Positions 21,460-31,629 of a DNA stretch of 64,000 bases are shown here, piece by piece. The notes under the pieces were generated by a model. It was given only the letters and a program-made list of their open reading frames with translations, did no database searches and had not been told where the DNA came from. Position 1 is the stretch's first letter. Every line of letters begins with the position of its first letter. The stretch spans positions 806,001 to 870,000 of the forward strand of contig WNYE01000001.1 of the NCBI GenBank assembly GCA_021396245.1. Reading direction: 5' to 3'. Both the position numbers and the translations under genes were made by a program. This DNA comes from Sporothrix humicola. Lineage: Eukaryota > Ascomycota > Sordariomycetes > Ophiostomatales > Ophiostomataceae.

Positions 21460-24322
21460 ATGCCGACATTGCGGCGGGCGCGGTACCTGAGCTGCTTCTA
21501 CTGCGGCAAGCGCACGTCAACCGTGTACGACAGCAGCGTCCGCCAATTCACCTGCCCAAACTGCGACGCGACAAACTACCTGGATAAGGTGAGCCCCGGC
21601 TTTTCATATGAGATTTCCTGGATACTCTGAACTCCTGCTAACCCACTAGAACGGCGATATTACCGACCCTCCGACATCCACGACAGCTGCCGCCGAAACG
21701 ACGACGCCCTTTTTCGCTTCCGGCCCCGAGCCGTTCCACGACAGCTTTGACAACTTTGGCAGCCCGGGCAGTGCCAGCAGCAATGGCGGTTTCGGGTCGC
21801 CTGGCGCCGACGGGAGCTCGGGGGTCTTCTGTAAGACCTGCGTAAAAAACCAGCACCTGTTCATCTCGTCTCTCGCCCAGTATTTTCCGTCAGACCCAAA
21901 TCACCCAGACACACCCGAACTTGAGCGCAAATATTTTCGTTTTCGGCAGGGCCTCGAGCAGCGCTACCCTCAAGTATGCGCCGACTGCGAGCCGCGCGTC
22001 ATGGACCGGATCCGGGCGGCCGGGTACACGGCGAAAACAGACCATTTGCGGCGGATGGTCGACTACAGTCGACAAGTACGACTGACGCGGGCGACGCCTC
22101 TAGATGCGGCCAACTGGTTTGGGAGGAAGCTATGGTGGGCAGGACTGTTTCTACAGATCTTGTGGCAGGTTGGCATCGTCAGTGCTTACGTGCTGCCGTC
22201 TACAATACCAAACGGCGACAACACAGGCGACCTCGGCTTCGACAGCGACGCGATAATCGACGATTCGACGGCGGGAGCTTCGAGCGGCAGCCAAGCTCAA
22301 CAAACAGCAACTGCTCTGGTTCTTCTGCAACCTTTGTTGCGCTTCCTCGTGTACAGAACTGAATTTCTGCGATCCGCCTGTATCGCTGCCACCCTTGCCA
22401 GCTTCTGGTGGAATCCATTCTTTGTGCAGACGGTGCGCGGCTTTACAAAACACTTGCTTGGCATTCCAACGTGGTACGGCTACCAAGTGACGATCGTCGC
22501 CGTGAGACTCCTCCTTGCCAAGGTGGTTGAATACCAGGCTGCAGCTGGAGGAACAGAAGCAGACTATGGTTCACCTACACTTCCACCAACAGTGGCCGGC
22601 GTTCATGCCGTCGCCGCCTTTTTCATTCTCTACCTGTATACTGTGGCCCCTCGGGCCATCCGCAAAGACGTGCGGCCACTTTTTGCCAAATTGCCAGAAA
22701 TGCCCTTGACACCTCAGCGGGCCAACACGAAACAAATTGCTGAGCAGAAGCAGCACGAGCTCCAGCAGTCAGAAAATCGGCGACGCGGCCTCGAAACACT
22801 GTCGGACGTGCTCGACGAAATCTCGGCCACGCCCCAGCGCCGTACGCCAGGATCAATGATGCAGTCCAGCCCGCTCGCCCGTCGTGATAGTGACACCGAC
22901 GGCTGGGACGGGTGGCAGCCTTCGCAGGCGAGAACACAAAATGGATTCGGCAGCCAGCAGTCAGTCGGCAACATTGGCTGGCAGACGGGCGCGGGCGGTC
23001 GCGATGCCAGTTTCAGTTCGTTGAGTTTGAACAGTGGCGGATATGGGTCGACTACGCCGGCCTCAAAACCCCCTCTGTCGTGGTCGCAAGAACAGCAACA
23101 ATACGGGCAAGTGGCAGACGCAGATGAAATGGATTGGACACCAACACAGCCGACGCAGTCGTCCCATCTTCCGGCACAATCGCCACACCGAGCATTCAAC
23201 ACCTACGAGCCTGGTCAAAGCCAAAACCAGTTCGGACGTCCGCAATCATCGGGAGCCTTTAGTCAGACGCCCGTAGAGGCCGACCGCGGTCCATTCTGGT
23301 ACAAAGTACCACCGGCACCGACGAGCATTGCCCAGCGCATTTTCAACCGACCCAACGCCCCACGGCTTGTCAACATGGAGGCTGGCGAGGATGATGCGGA
23401 CACAAAAAAGAATGCCTTCTTCCAGAATGGCAGTCCCGGCAGACAGAGTCGCCAACTAAACCTCGGTCTTCGTGAATCTTTGGCCGGTGCGTCGTCGTCT
23501 GTCGAGTTTGCCCAGCCGTCCTTTTTCGCCGAAGACTTTCAAAGAAAGTCAAAGACGGCCGTAAATGGGGTGAAAGGGGCAAACGGCATGAATGGGAGAG
23601 GCCGCCCGGCCGACAACGACGACCCTGACAATGTCCTGTCTGATCTTTTCAGCCAGACGTTTTCGCTGGCTGGAGAGAAGGAGGATGCTCCGTCAACCAA
23701 AGTGAATGGCCTATTACAGGGAGCGTCAAGACTGCGAGCGTCGTCATCTGTTCGCACATCTGGCTCTTCTTCTTCTTCGTCTTCCTCTTTCTTTGGCCGC
23801 GCCGCTTCGCTCATGACTATTGTGGCGTCCCTGGTTGCCGTGTACTGCCTGCAGGATATTACCTCCTCATCTTCTTCAACAGGTGGAGGCGCCGACGCTT
23901 TCGTCACACAGTTCGTCCAGCCGTACGCGCGTCTGATCGAGGCGGCCACTGTCGTCTACTGTGCAGCCCTGGCGTTGTCGCTGACACTGGGGTCTGCCAA
24001 AAGAAGGGGGCTTTCCTCCGTCGTTGGCCTCCTTTTGGGCCTCGCCAGCCTGGCGCTGGCGGGCTGGATGGTCACGCAAATGTGGGCGATGCTGCAGCAG
24101 ACCCTCAACGAGGAGCAGGCTCAGCAACGGCCGCCTTGGCCAGACACAGACGCAGACGTGCGGGCGCAGGACAACGGCGAGACGTACGGCTGGCTTGACA
24201 ACAGTATTGAGCAACAGGAGTCCCCCCTCAATGAATCCACTCTGCCATGGCAATGGTGGCAGTTGGCGTCGCTGCACGGCACAGTGCTGGCCCACCAGGC
24301 GTGGAGCATGCTCGTGCAGTAG
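21460..24322 (+). CDS. IMA1: Inner nuclear membrane protein Ima1 (Samp1/TMEM201-like)
   Basis: Integral protein of the inner nuclear membrane; in fission yeast Ima1 links heterochromatin or the envelope to microtubule-dependent functions. Exon 1 is 21460-21588 and exon 2 is 21650-24322 (61-bp intron, GTGAGC donor, GCTAAC branch). The product is 933 residues. The N-terminal Ima1 zinc-finger domain shows C12-x2-C15 and C32-x2-C35, then CKTC near 104 and CADC near 153, with QHLFISSLAQYFP between them. Hydrophobic helices lie near 204-226, 265-300, 323-340 and 358-378. A long, Gln/Ser-rich nucleoplasmic-type region (380-760) follows, then three more helices (about 765-780, 808-825, 830-852) and a short tail. 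Exon 1 is too short to stand out alone but carries half of the zinc ligands. Confidence 0.88.
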
Positions 24323-26049
24323 GGGCTTTATGGAGGGGGCTTTGCATTTTGTATTTACTTTTGTTGTTTTCTCTTTTTGTGCTTTTTGGTTCAAGATTGC
24401 ATAGCGTTTAGGGTGTCCAGACGACACAAACTACATATCAACATACATGGGGCTTTTTGTTAATTGGTCTTTTTTAATCTCAATTTCTGTTTAGATATAT
24501 CACAACTACGCATATTAATCTTCTTCCGTTCTACATACTTCTCGCACAACATGACCGGCGAATAAACTCTCCAGCCACATCCCCAATTGCTGGCTCCCGG
24601 AAATTTAGGAGGTTTTAGCAACGCCTTTTCGTGATTTTTGTCCTTTTGTCTTGGTTTCGGTCGCCGTGATTCATTTAGAGTGGCTTGATGTGGTTGTATA
24701 TTAACGTTTCCAGGGAGAAAGAAAGACAGCGAGTACGGGAGAAAGTTAAGGCACAAATTGCCCAGCAACATAAACGAGGGTGTACTCGTTTCATGGAAAG
24801 TCTAGACATACCACTGTTGCCAATGTTAGGCTTTCTTTATTATCCTCACTTTCGCTGTCGACCCTGCCCCTGATGCAGAATTGGATAAATTGATGGCGCA
24901 GAGACGCAGAGACATGTGCATATGCTGGTTTATATAAAGTGTCTCCTTTGCCCCCATCAACCCCTGCTTTTGTGTATTTCTTGGGCGTCTGGCTTTTCTT
25001 TATATATTTTGTGCAACTCGGTCGTGCGGACTGTGTCTCTGATGTCTTTATTTCCCTAGTCTCTCTTTGCTTCTTTTTCTTCTACCATGCTGCCACCGGT
25101 GTCTGGTTCACATGGGGACCAAGAAGAGCTGCTAGCCCTGACCAGAATGTGCAGAAAGAAAAAAAGAAAATAGGGATACTCCTGCATGGCAGATCCCTCT
25201 GTCTGAGATGTGATATTGGGCGAGAAACAAACATAGTATATACTTGGACGTGTCCGGATTCTGAGTGGCGATGCTCCGGCCTTGTGTCACCGTGTTTTCT
25301 GCTTTTCTTTGTCGTCGTGCAGCAACGAGAATGCACCATGATTCCCTGTAAAGTCGGGCTTCTTGCTCTCTACTTTCACTCGCTCAATTTTCGCAAACTC
25401 TTGGACGTGGCTTGCGTGCTTTGCTGATCAGCTTGCGCGTCGTCCATTTTGCGTTCTTGCGTTTCCATATTCTGTCAATTTTTATCCAGCCTCGCAATAT
25501 ACGTGTGCTCCCACACATTTCCACTCTTGCTCTACATTTTCCTCTTCTCTTGTTCCCCTCCTGTGTAGCCTTGTATTGTTTCACGGCGGTCACACAGCAT
25601 CGACCAGCGTTGACCAGTATTGACCAGCCAAAAATCAGAGAATTGGAGAAAAGCAAAGAGAAACATAGAAAGAAACACAAAAGTGACACTGCAAATAAAG
25701 TACATCTGCAAGGGAAATAAACAACGAGAATATGAGACATGCAACCAGGATCAGGCAGAAGAGAATAGGGGACGCGTGTTGTCTTTCTTTTGTTCCTTTG
25801 GGTGATGGAGAAAATAAAGATAAAGGAGCCCCTTTCGTTTGTTTGTTTTTTTCGTCTCCTCTACTCTCACCTCTTCTTCTCCTCTTTCTCCTCCTCTCTT
25901 TCGTCACCCTATCTTATCCGCTCTGTACACTACCCTCCCAAGCCGTTCGTTTTGCACAAACAAAAGTCTCTCGTTCAGCATTCTTTACGACTCTCGTTAA
26001 AACAAACCTCTATTTTTATTTTCACTTACACACACTCTCTCTCCTCAAA
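24323..26049. other. Long intergenic region with pyrimidine-rich promoter/leader
   Basis: 1.7 kb without a supported gene. The last 200 bases (about 25840-25935) are almost pure C/T, as in promoters and 5' UTRs of strongly expressed fungal genes, and lead to the start CTCAAAATGGCT at 26050. The frame of the downstream gene stays open from an ATG at 25732, which may only reflect the lack of purine-containing stop codons in C/T tracts. Confidence 0.55.
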
Positions 26050-26655
26050 ATGGCTGGCATCAACGGCGGTTTTCCCGGCAGCTCGGCTTGGGGCTCCAAC
26101 AACGGCTGGGGTCCTTCGGGCACTCGTCCTGCCGGCTGGGGTGGCCCGTCTTCCGACTGGGGTCCGTCAGCCAGCGGCGCCTGGGGCCCGTCCGGTATTC
26201 CCTCGGGTCTGCCCGGCCACGGTTGGGGCCCTTCGGACAGCGGCGCTTGGGGGCCTTCCGACACGGGCGCCTGGGGCTCGTCGACCGGCTGGGCTACTGA
26301 GACGGCTGAGACGACTGAGACTACGCCGGTTGCCACTTTGACGACCCCCATCGCCCCGACTACGCCCGTTGTTCCCACTACGCCCGTCGAGACCATCCCT
26401 CACCTCAACTCGTCGTCCATCTCGATCACGCCCACGCTGCAGCACACGCACCCGACGCCCAAGACGACGACGACGACGACCCACCCCAACAGCTTTGTGA
26501 GCAAGACCACCACGGGCGATGTCGGCCCGACCAGCGGCCACTCCTCGCCCACGAACCCGCCGTCATCGGGCGCCGTGTCGGTCCGCAGCGGAGGTGTCAG
26601 CGCGGCCGGTGCAGCCCTCTTCAGCCTGGCCATTGTCGGCATGCTCTTTTTCTAG
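26050..26655 (+). CDS. Gly/Trp/Ser-rich repeat protein with GPI-signal-like C-terminus
   Basis: A 201-residue protein of no recognised family. Residues 10-85 are a degenerate repeat built around GAWGPS and GWGPS units (for example DSGAWGPSDTGAWGSS). Residues 90-175 are Thr/Pro/Ser-rich with TTP runs, like O-glycosylated cell-wall linkers. The tail SSGAVSVRSGGVSAAG plus ALFSLAIVGMLFF resembles a GPI-anchor addition signal: small residues, spacer, then a hydrophobic end. With the strong start at 26050 there is no N-terminal signal peptide, which does not fit a GPI protein. An in-frame ATG at 25732 would add 106 residues including a strongly hydrophobic stretch. The coding nature is supported by the clean frame, codon bias and C/T-rich leader; surface location is inferred. 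Confidence 0.65.
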   Translation: MAGINGGFPGSSAWGSNNGWGPSGTRPAGWGGPSSDWGPSASGAWGPSGIPSGLPGHGWGPSDSGAWGPSDTGAWGSSTGWATETAETTETTPVATLTTPIAPTTPVVPTTPVETIPHLNSSSISITPTLQHTHPTPKTTTTTTHPNSFVSKTTTGDVGPTSGHSSPTNPPSSGAVSVRSGGVSAAGAALFSLAIVGMLFF

Positions 26656-27670
26656 GTTGACATGGTCTATTATTTTTATTTATTTTTTGCTACATTGTGG
26701 GGGATCTTGAAATATTGTGAGATAATCCGGAGTGGAAGGTGGATATGCCACATGGTGGCTCTAATAATGGTGATAATTGTTATTGTTAATAGGGTGGAGG
26801 AGGGAGGAATCGTGGAGGTGGATGTTGGTAGATGGTGGATGGTGGAAAATGGAAAACGTGGGAAGCGTGACCCGACCTCGCCTTTACACGACAGGCTCGG
26901 GACGGGCAGCAATATAGCTACAGATATCGCACAGCATATACGCACATAGCATCTTTAATCAGAAACAATGGCAGCACAGCACATATTTTTGACGGCACGA
27001 GACATGCAGAAATGCAGACAAGTTGCACAGCGTTTATATAAGATCAAGTCCAAGAATAAATCACATTTTCTCTTTGTATCCTTTGTATCATAGAAAAGTT
27101 TTACGGCGCATTGTTAACAAAAGGATATCGAAGGATTGATTAAATAATAAGTAATGTGTTCATATACACTGGGGTTTATTTTTTTATTCTATTATTAATC
27201 TCTTCTTTCATATTTTTAAAAAAAAGAGAGAGACAAACCGGCTGAAGCGGAAGTGAGCCTCTGCCCAAGACGTTTTCCTTTAAACAACTTTCAGACCGTT
27301 TGTTTGAATGTAAAATATTAAATATAAGCTTTTAGTACTGAATCAACAGTGATTTAACGTGGATTCAATGTACATTCACCATAGATTCAACGGACTTCAA
27401 GCTTGAGAGGAGCGAGGTTGGAGTTTAAACTGAGTTCGAAGAATAAATATCATATATGATTGGCTAGAATAGAAGCATTTGGCCAATCATACCATTTTGG
27501 GAGATAGGGGCTTTTGCGTTGTATCAAGGCAACCATAGACCAACAATAGGCAACCACATTTCTGGATTGTTTGTTTACTGAGCCAGCCGAGATGGACGTC
27601 CAAACTCAAAATAACAGGTACAACCTGAAAATGCACCTCAGCACCAACGGTCCTTGTACAAACACCCAAA
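26656..27670. other. AT-rich intergenic region
   Basis: About 1 kb, markedly AT-rich between 26990 and 27480, with poly-T and poly-A runs. No gene, RNA or clear repeat is recognised. It holds the 3' end of the Gly/Trp-rich gene and the promoter of the kinesin gene. Confidence 0.55.
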
Positions 27671-29026
27671 ATGAAGTCCATGCTTGTCGTTGCACGATGG
27701 CGGCCGTTGGGCGAGACCGAGTCTGAGCGCGGCGAATTCTCGCACACAACAAAGTCGGTCGACGGCCGTTCCTTGTCGTCCATATCCATTGCCACAAACG
27801 CAAACCAGGCTGCCGTGAAGAACCAGTCCTGGACGAGCCCGGCGGCCTTTCGAGAGGTCTTCCAGCCCAGCGAGCACAATAAAGACGTCTACAATGCCAT
27901 TGTTGTCCCGAGCCTGCCACATGTCCTCGAGGGCGGACGCAGCAGCTATTTTGCCTACGGCCACTCTGGCAGCGGAAAGACGCACACCATCATTGGCTAC
28001 GAGGACAGCGAGCCTGGTCTGTGTCTGATGGCGGCCGAGGAGTTGTTCAAACACATTACTGCGTGGAACAGCAGACTGGACGCAAACAACGACAGGCGCC
28101 TCGGCCTCGGCTTCAGTCTGTTTGAGATGCGCAAAAAGTCTGCCTTTGACCTGCTCAATAACCACAAGGAGTGCCATGTCCGCCAGGGCGCCGACGGCAA
28201 GGTACACATCCGCGGCGAGACGGAGATGCTGGCGGCCGGCAAAGTGCGTGTCTGTCCCATTGTGCAAAAGTGCTGCTGGACGTTTGACGAGTTCCAGCAG
28301 AGCATCACCGCCGCTCTGGCCGGCCGCTCGGTCGGATCGTCGAGCGTGCACGACCAGAGCTCGCGGACGCACGCCATCCTCGAGCTGGAGATTGTCTGCA
28401 CGTCGCTCGTCGAGGCACGCCAGGCCGTAGTCGAACGCCAGTCGGAACTGGTCCCCGTCGGCAAGCGGGCGACAGACATCATGGTCGAAGAGCAGACCAA
28501 GGGCTTCGTGCCTGTTCCGGGCGGCGGCTGGGCGCCCAATCCGGACTACACGGTCAACCAAGCACGCATTAATGCAGCCGAGGCGGAGAAGAACGAGTTT
28601 GAGGCGCGAGTCGCTGCGGCCGAAGAGAAGGTCGAGGCCATCCTCAAAGACCGCTTTGCGCTGAGCCTCGGCGGCAAGATGGTCTTTGTCGACCTCGCCG
28701 GTGCAGAGTATTATCAGGACAAGACATCGCCAGGACAAAGACAGCCAGTCCTCGCACTCAAGCAGACACCGCAGGAACGGCAGGAGGGGCGACAGATCAA
28801 CACAGACTTGTTGGCATTGAAGGAGGTCATGAGGGCGTGGTCTACAAATCAGCCCAGAATCCCATTCCGGTCGTCGACATTGACAATGGTGCTTCGAGAG
28901 CACTTTGTAGCGTCGGAGGGCGGCCACTCGACCATGATTGTGACAGTGTCTCCATCAAGTGACCAATACGCGGCCACGCTCAACTCGTTGAAATACGGGA
29001 GCCTTGTTGGTGTTACAAAGGCATAA
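27671..29026 (+). CDS. Motor-only kinesin-like protein
   Basis: Single-exon, 451-residue protein that is almost entirely a kinesin motor domain. Visible parts are the first strand MLVVARWRP, P-loop GHSGSGKTHT after SSYFAY, the FEMRKKSAFDLLN segment (compare FEIYNGKLFDLLN in kinesin-13), switch I as SSVHDQSSRTH (usual NxxSSRSH with the Asn lost), switch II VDLAGAE, the helix INTDLLALKEVMRAW with RIPFRSSTLTMVLRE (alpha-4/alpha-5), and TMIVTVSPSSDQYAATLNSL at the end. An extra segment of about 70 residues between switch I and switch II (MVEEQTKGF onwards) includes a predicted coiled coil (EAEKNEFEARVAAAEEKVEA). There is no neck, stalk or tail; the gene stops right after the motor core. Nucleotide-binding motifs look usable. 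The kinesin identity is firm; the subfamily is tentative (kinesin-13-like). Confidence 0.88.
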   Translation: MKSMLVVARWRPLGETESERGEFSHTTKSVDGRSLSSISIATNANQAAVKNQSWTSPAAFREVFQPSEHNKDVYNAIVVPSLPHVLEGGRSSYFAYGHSGSGKTHTIIGYEDSEPGLCLMAAEELFKHITAWNSRLDANNDRRLGLGFSLFEMRKKSAFDLLNNHKECHVRQGADGKVHIRGETEMLAAGKVRVCPIVQKCCWTFDEFQQSITAALAGRSVGSSSVHDQSSRTHAILELEIVCTSLVEARQAVVERQSELVPVGKRATDIMVEEQTKGFVPVPGGGWAPNPDYTVNQARINAAEAEKNEFEARVAAAEEKVEAILKDRFALSLGGKMVFVDLAGAEYYQDKTSPGQRQPVLALKQTPQERQEGRQINTDLLALKEVMRAWSTNQPRIPFRSSTLTMVLREHFVASEGGHSTMIVTVSPSSDQYAATLNSLKYGSLVGVTKA

Positions 29027-29231
29027 AATGAATGGGTGAGAGAAATGGAGCAAAAGGTCAGGAGAGGACAGAGAACCGACGGACAAACTCGTGCACTGCA
29101 AATCCAAAGCCGATAAAAAAGAAAAACACAAAAAAAATATCGCGATGAAAATTTTCAAATAAAAATGTTCAAATAAAACTTGACCATTCACATTTCCTCG
29201 TAAAATTAAAATACAAAACTTGAAACTTTCC

Positions 29232-30650
29232 TTACAACTTGGCCGCCTGTGGATAAATAAATGCTTCCCATGCACGCATCAGAGCTTTGCCTTGCGGATC
29301 GCCTGGCGGCTGGAAATTCGACGCAAAAACGGCAGCCAGACCTGCTTCACGGTCCAGCATCCACGTCAGGTTAATGGCGCCACTCCAGTAGACAGCACCC
29401 TTGCGCCGCGCCGGATGCGACGTCCCCGTCACCAACAAGCCGCCCAAGCTCCAGTCGTACTCCCCAGTATCGGGAACATCGCCAGTGACCCATCCTGGGT
29501 TTGCCATGCTGTGGAGCAGCTGTTCGCGCGCAGTGTCAGACGCCAGCTGCGGCTCGTACAGCAGCTGGGCCGTGGCCGACTTAGTGGGCAGCAGTTTGCC
29601 GTCGTCGTGCAGCAGAGACCGCAGCAGGCAGAAGAACGAGGGCATGTCGCCGTACATGCCCTGGCCGCCCATGGCTGCGGGAGCTTTGCGGTAAAACGAG
29701 GGGCCGTGGACGACGGGGCTGTCGGGCCCGCCCTGGCGCACGGGCAGCGACGGCCACAAACGGGCCATGACGTCTGGGTAGCGTTCTGGGTGGTACGTGA
29801 GGGCACCAGCCGGTAGACCGAGGGGAGTCAGAATGTCGCGGATGATGATGTCTTCGAGTGGTACAAAGGGCAGCTTCGACTGTCCCGATTCGGAAGGAGC
29901 ATCGGCAGCGGCAGCGGGAGTAGCCGGCGTCCCGGCGGATGTGCCCGAAACCTTGGCGTGAAGACGCTCCAACAGTCTACCAGCCCAGTCGAGACCGGCA
30001 CCATATGTCCAGCCCTGGCCGGGTTGGAAGGCCAGAGGAAAGCGGAAGCGTTCCTCGACAGACGGCGGCGCAGCATTAATTTTGGGTGGCGGATCTAGAC
30101 CGGCATCGGGGTGCTTGACGAGCCATGAGCGATAGCGAGTCAGGTCAGACGTCAAGAAATCGTAGCCGACACCCGAGCTGTGTGTCAGAAGCAGCCGCAG
30201 AGTGATGGGCTTGTCGGCATCGCGGGCGACGAGCTCAGGCTTGGCGTCGGGCTCATCTGACGAGAATCCCTTGAGGACCGGCAGTGCGGCCAGTTCGGGA
30301 AGGAGCGGCGCCACGTCGGCATCCAAATCCCAGAGTCCACGCTCGACGGCTTGGAGGGCGGCAATCGACGTGACGAGCTTGGTCATGGACATGAACATGA
30401 AGACGCTGTCGATGGCGAGCGGCTGCTCTTTGCCGGGCTCGATGGAGCTATGGCCCAAGACCTTTTCATAATGGAGGGAGCCTGTGTTGGCGTTAGAGAG
30501 TGAATCTTAATTTTGTGCTCGCGGTGACTTACCCGACTTGTTTTCTGCGAGGAGGACGACACCTGGGATGGTGCGGTCGGCCACAGCCTTGGCAATAACC
30601 TGTTCGAATGATGCCGCCATTGTGCGAAACTGCTGGACGAGTGATGGCAT
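29232..30650 (-). CDS. Serine beta-lactamase-family hydrolase (class C/esterase/LovD-like)
   Basis: Exon 1 is 30533-30650 and exon 2 is 29232-30481, joined across a 51-bp intron (GTAAGT donor, CTAAC branch, CACAG acceptor). The product is 455 residues; a second Met at residue 11 (MAASFEQV) also has a good context. The catalytic SxxK motif is SMTK (Ser71, Lys74), preceded by FMFM. A Tyr motif TYGAGLDWAG (Tyr199) matches the YxN/YxG position of fungal esterase and transesterase members. Other family blocks are HSSGVGYDF and ALTYHPERYPD. No signal peptide is visible, so the enzyme is probably cytosolic. Fungal relatives include esterases and acyltransferases such as LovD, but no biosynthetic cluster surrounds this gene, so the substrate is open. 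Upstream of the start, the coding strand carries a TTTTTTTC-type repeat (30656-30695). Confidence 0.85.
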
Positions 30651-30655
30651 TGTGA

Positions 30656-30695
30656 GAAAAGAAAAAAAGAAAAAAAGAAAAAAAGAAAGGGAAAA
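30656..30695. repeat. Simple A/G repeat (AAAAAAAG units)
   Basis: Three near-perfect 8-base AAAAAAAG units continuing into a purine run, just upstream of the hydrolase start codon. On the coding strand this is a pyrimidine tract in the 5' leader. Confidence 0.8.
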
Positions 30696-31629
30696 AGGGG
30701 AAAGGGACAAAAGAAGTAATAAAAGAGCAGACGGCAGTAATAATACACACGGCCCAAACTGTGGGTGCGGTGCAACGGCAGGATGGAGTTATGGTGTTCT
30801 TGTTGTGTGATTATTCCGTAAGCATAGAGTGTACGGAGTACATAGTCTCTCTCCAATTGCCGTGTTTCTGGGTCAGGTTCATGCCCGGCTGTTGCATCCG
30901 ATGGGACGGAACCAATGAAGACAAAAAAGAGGAGACGAGAGCCAAGGAGGAGAAAAAGAGAGAGCTTGTAAGCTGTTACTGAGTGCTGTTTTGGGGGAAG
31001 CTTCCGTGAGGGGTAAACGGCCAAAGGAGGCCAAGGAGGCGAAACCGAGACCTCAAGAGACGGAGGACGGCTTAGATCGGTTCGGCCCAAAGTTGTTAGT
31101 CAAGTATCACAAATAGGCCAAGACGACACGAAGTCGCAGTAGTCAAGTTGAAGAGGACGAAGGAGTAAGAGGAGTGCTAATTGTTAGATTGATAAAGACA
31201 CTATTTTTTATTGTGATTTCTTAAGAGTATAATTATACATGTACACACCCATTTAAGGGCGAATAAGACGTAAAGGGAAACAGTCTGAATCTGAGAAAAC
31301 GGCCACAAAAACGCAACACTAAGCAATAGAAAAAAATAAAATAGAAAACCAACGATAAACTGAAACCTAGACAGGGAAGAGAAAAAGGACGCAGAAGAAA
31401 AAAACACCATACTACCGACCGAGGGAAAAACATCGACCGAAACATAACAAAACGAACGAACTGGAAAACAAGAAATAAGAAAATAGTAAAGAAAAAAGGA
31501 GACGAGAAAACGAAAAGAAAACGAGACTAAAGAAACAGCAATGCAAAATGCAAATGCAAAATGCAAGTGCAAACTGCAAGTGCAAAAACCAATAGGTTAA
31601 AAGAGAGTTAAAAAACTAAGGACCCTAAG
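30696..31629. other. Intergenic region between hydrolase and SNT1 genes
   Basis: Holds the hydrolase promoter and the SNT1 3' UTR. TACGGAGTA occurs at 30832-30840. A TGCAAA-type repeat lies at about 31540-31586. No gene recognised. Confidence 0.55.
31540..31586. repeat. Degenerate TGCAAA hexamer repeat in SNT1 3' UTR
   Basis: On the plus strand the sequence reads ATGCAAAATGCAAATGCAAA and continues with TGCAAGTGCAAACTGCAAGT. It begins about 45 bases past the SNT1 stop codon, so in the mRNA it is a run of TTTGCAT/TTGCAC units. Confidence 0.7.

Noticed and set aside
24939..25427. 162-codon plus-strand frame, Phe- and Cys-rich
   Set aside because: Sits in T-rich noncoding sequence; hydrophobicity comes from poly-T composition, with no conserved motif.
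27638..28927. 429-codon minus-strand frame antisense to the kinesin gene
   Set aside because: The sense frame carries all kinesin motifs; the antisense product has no recognisable feature.
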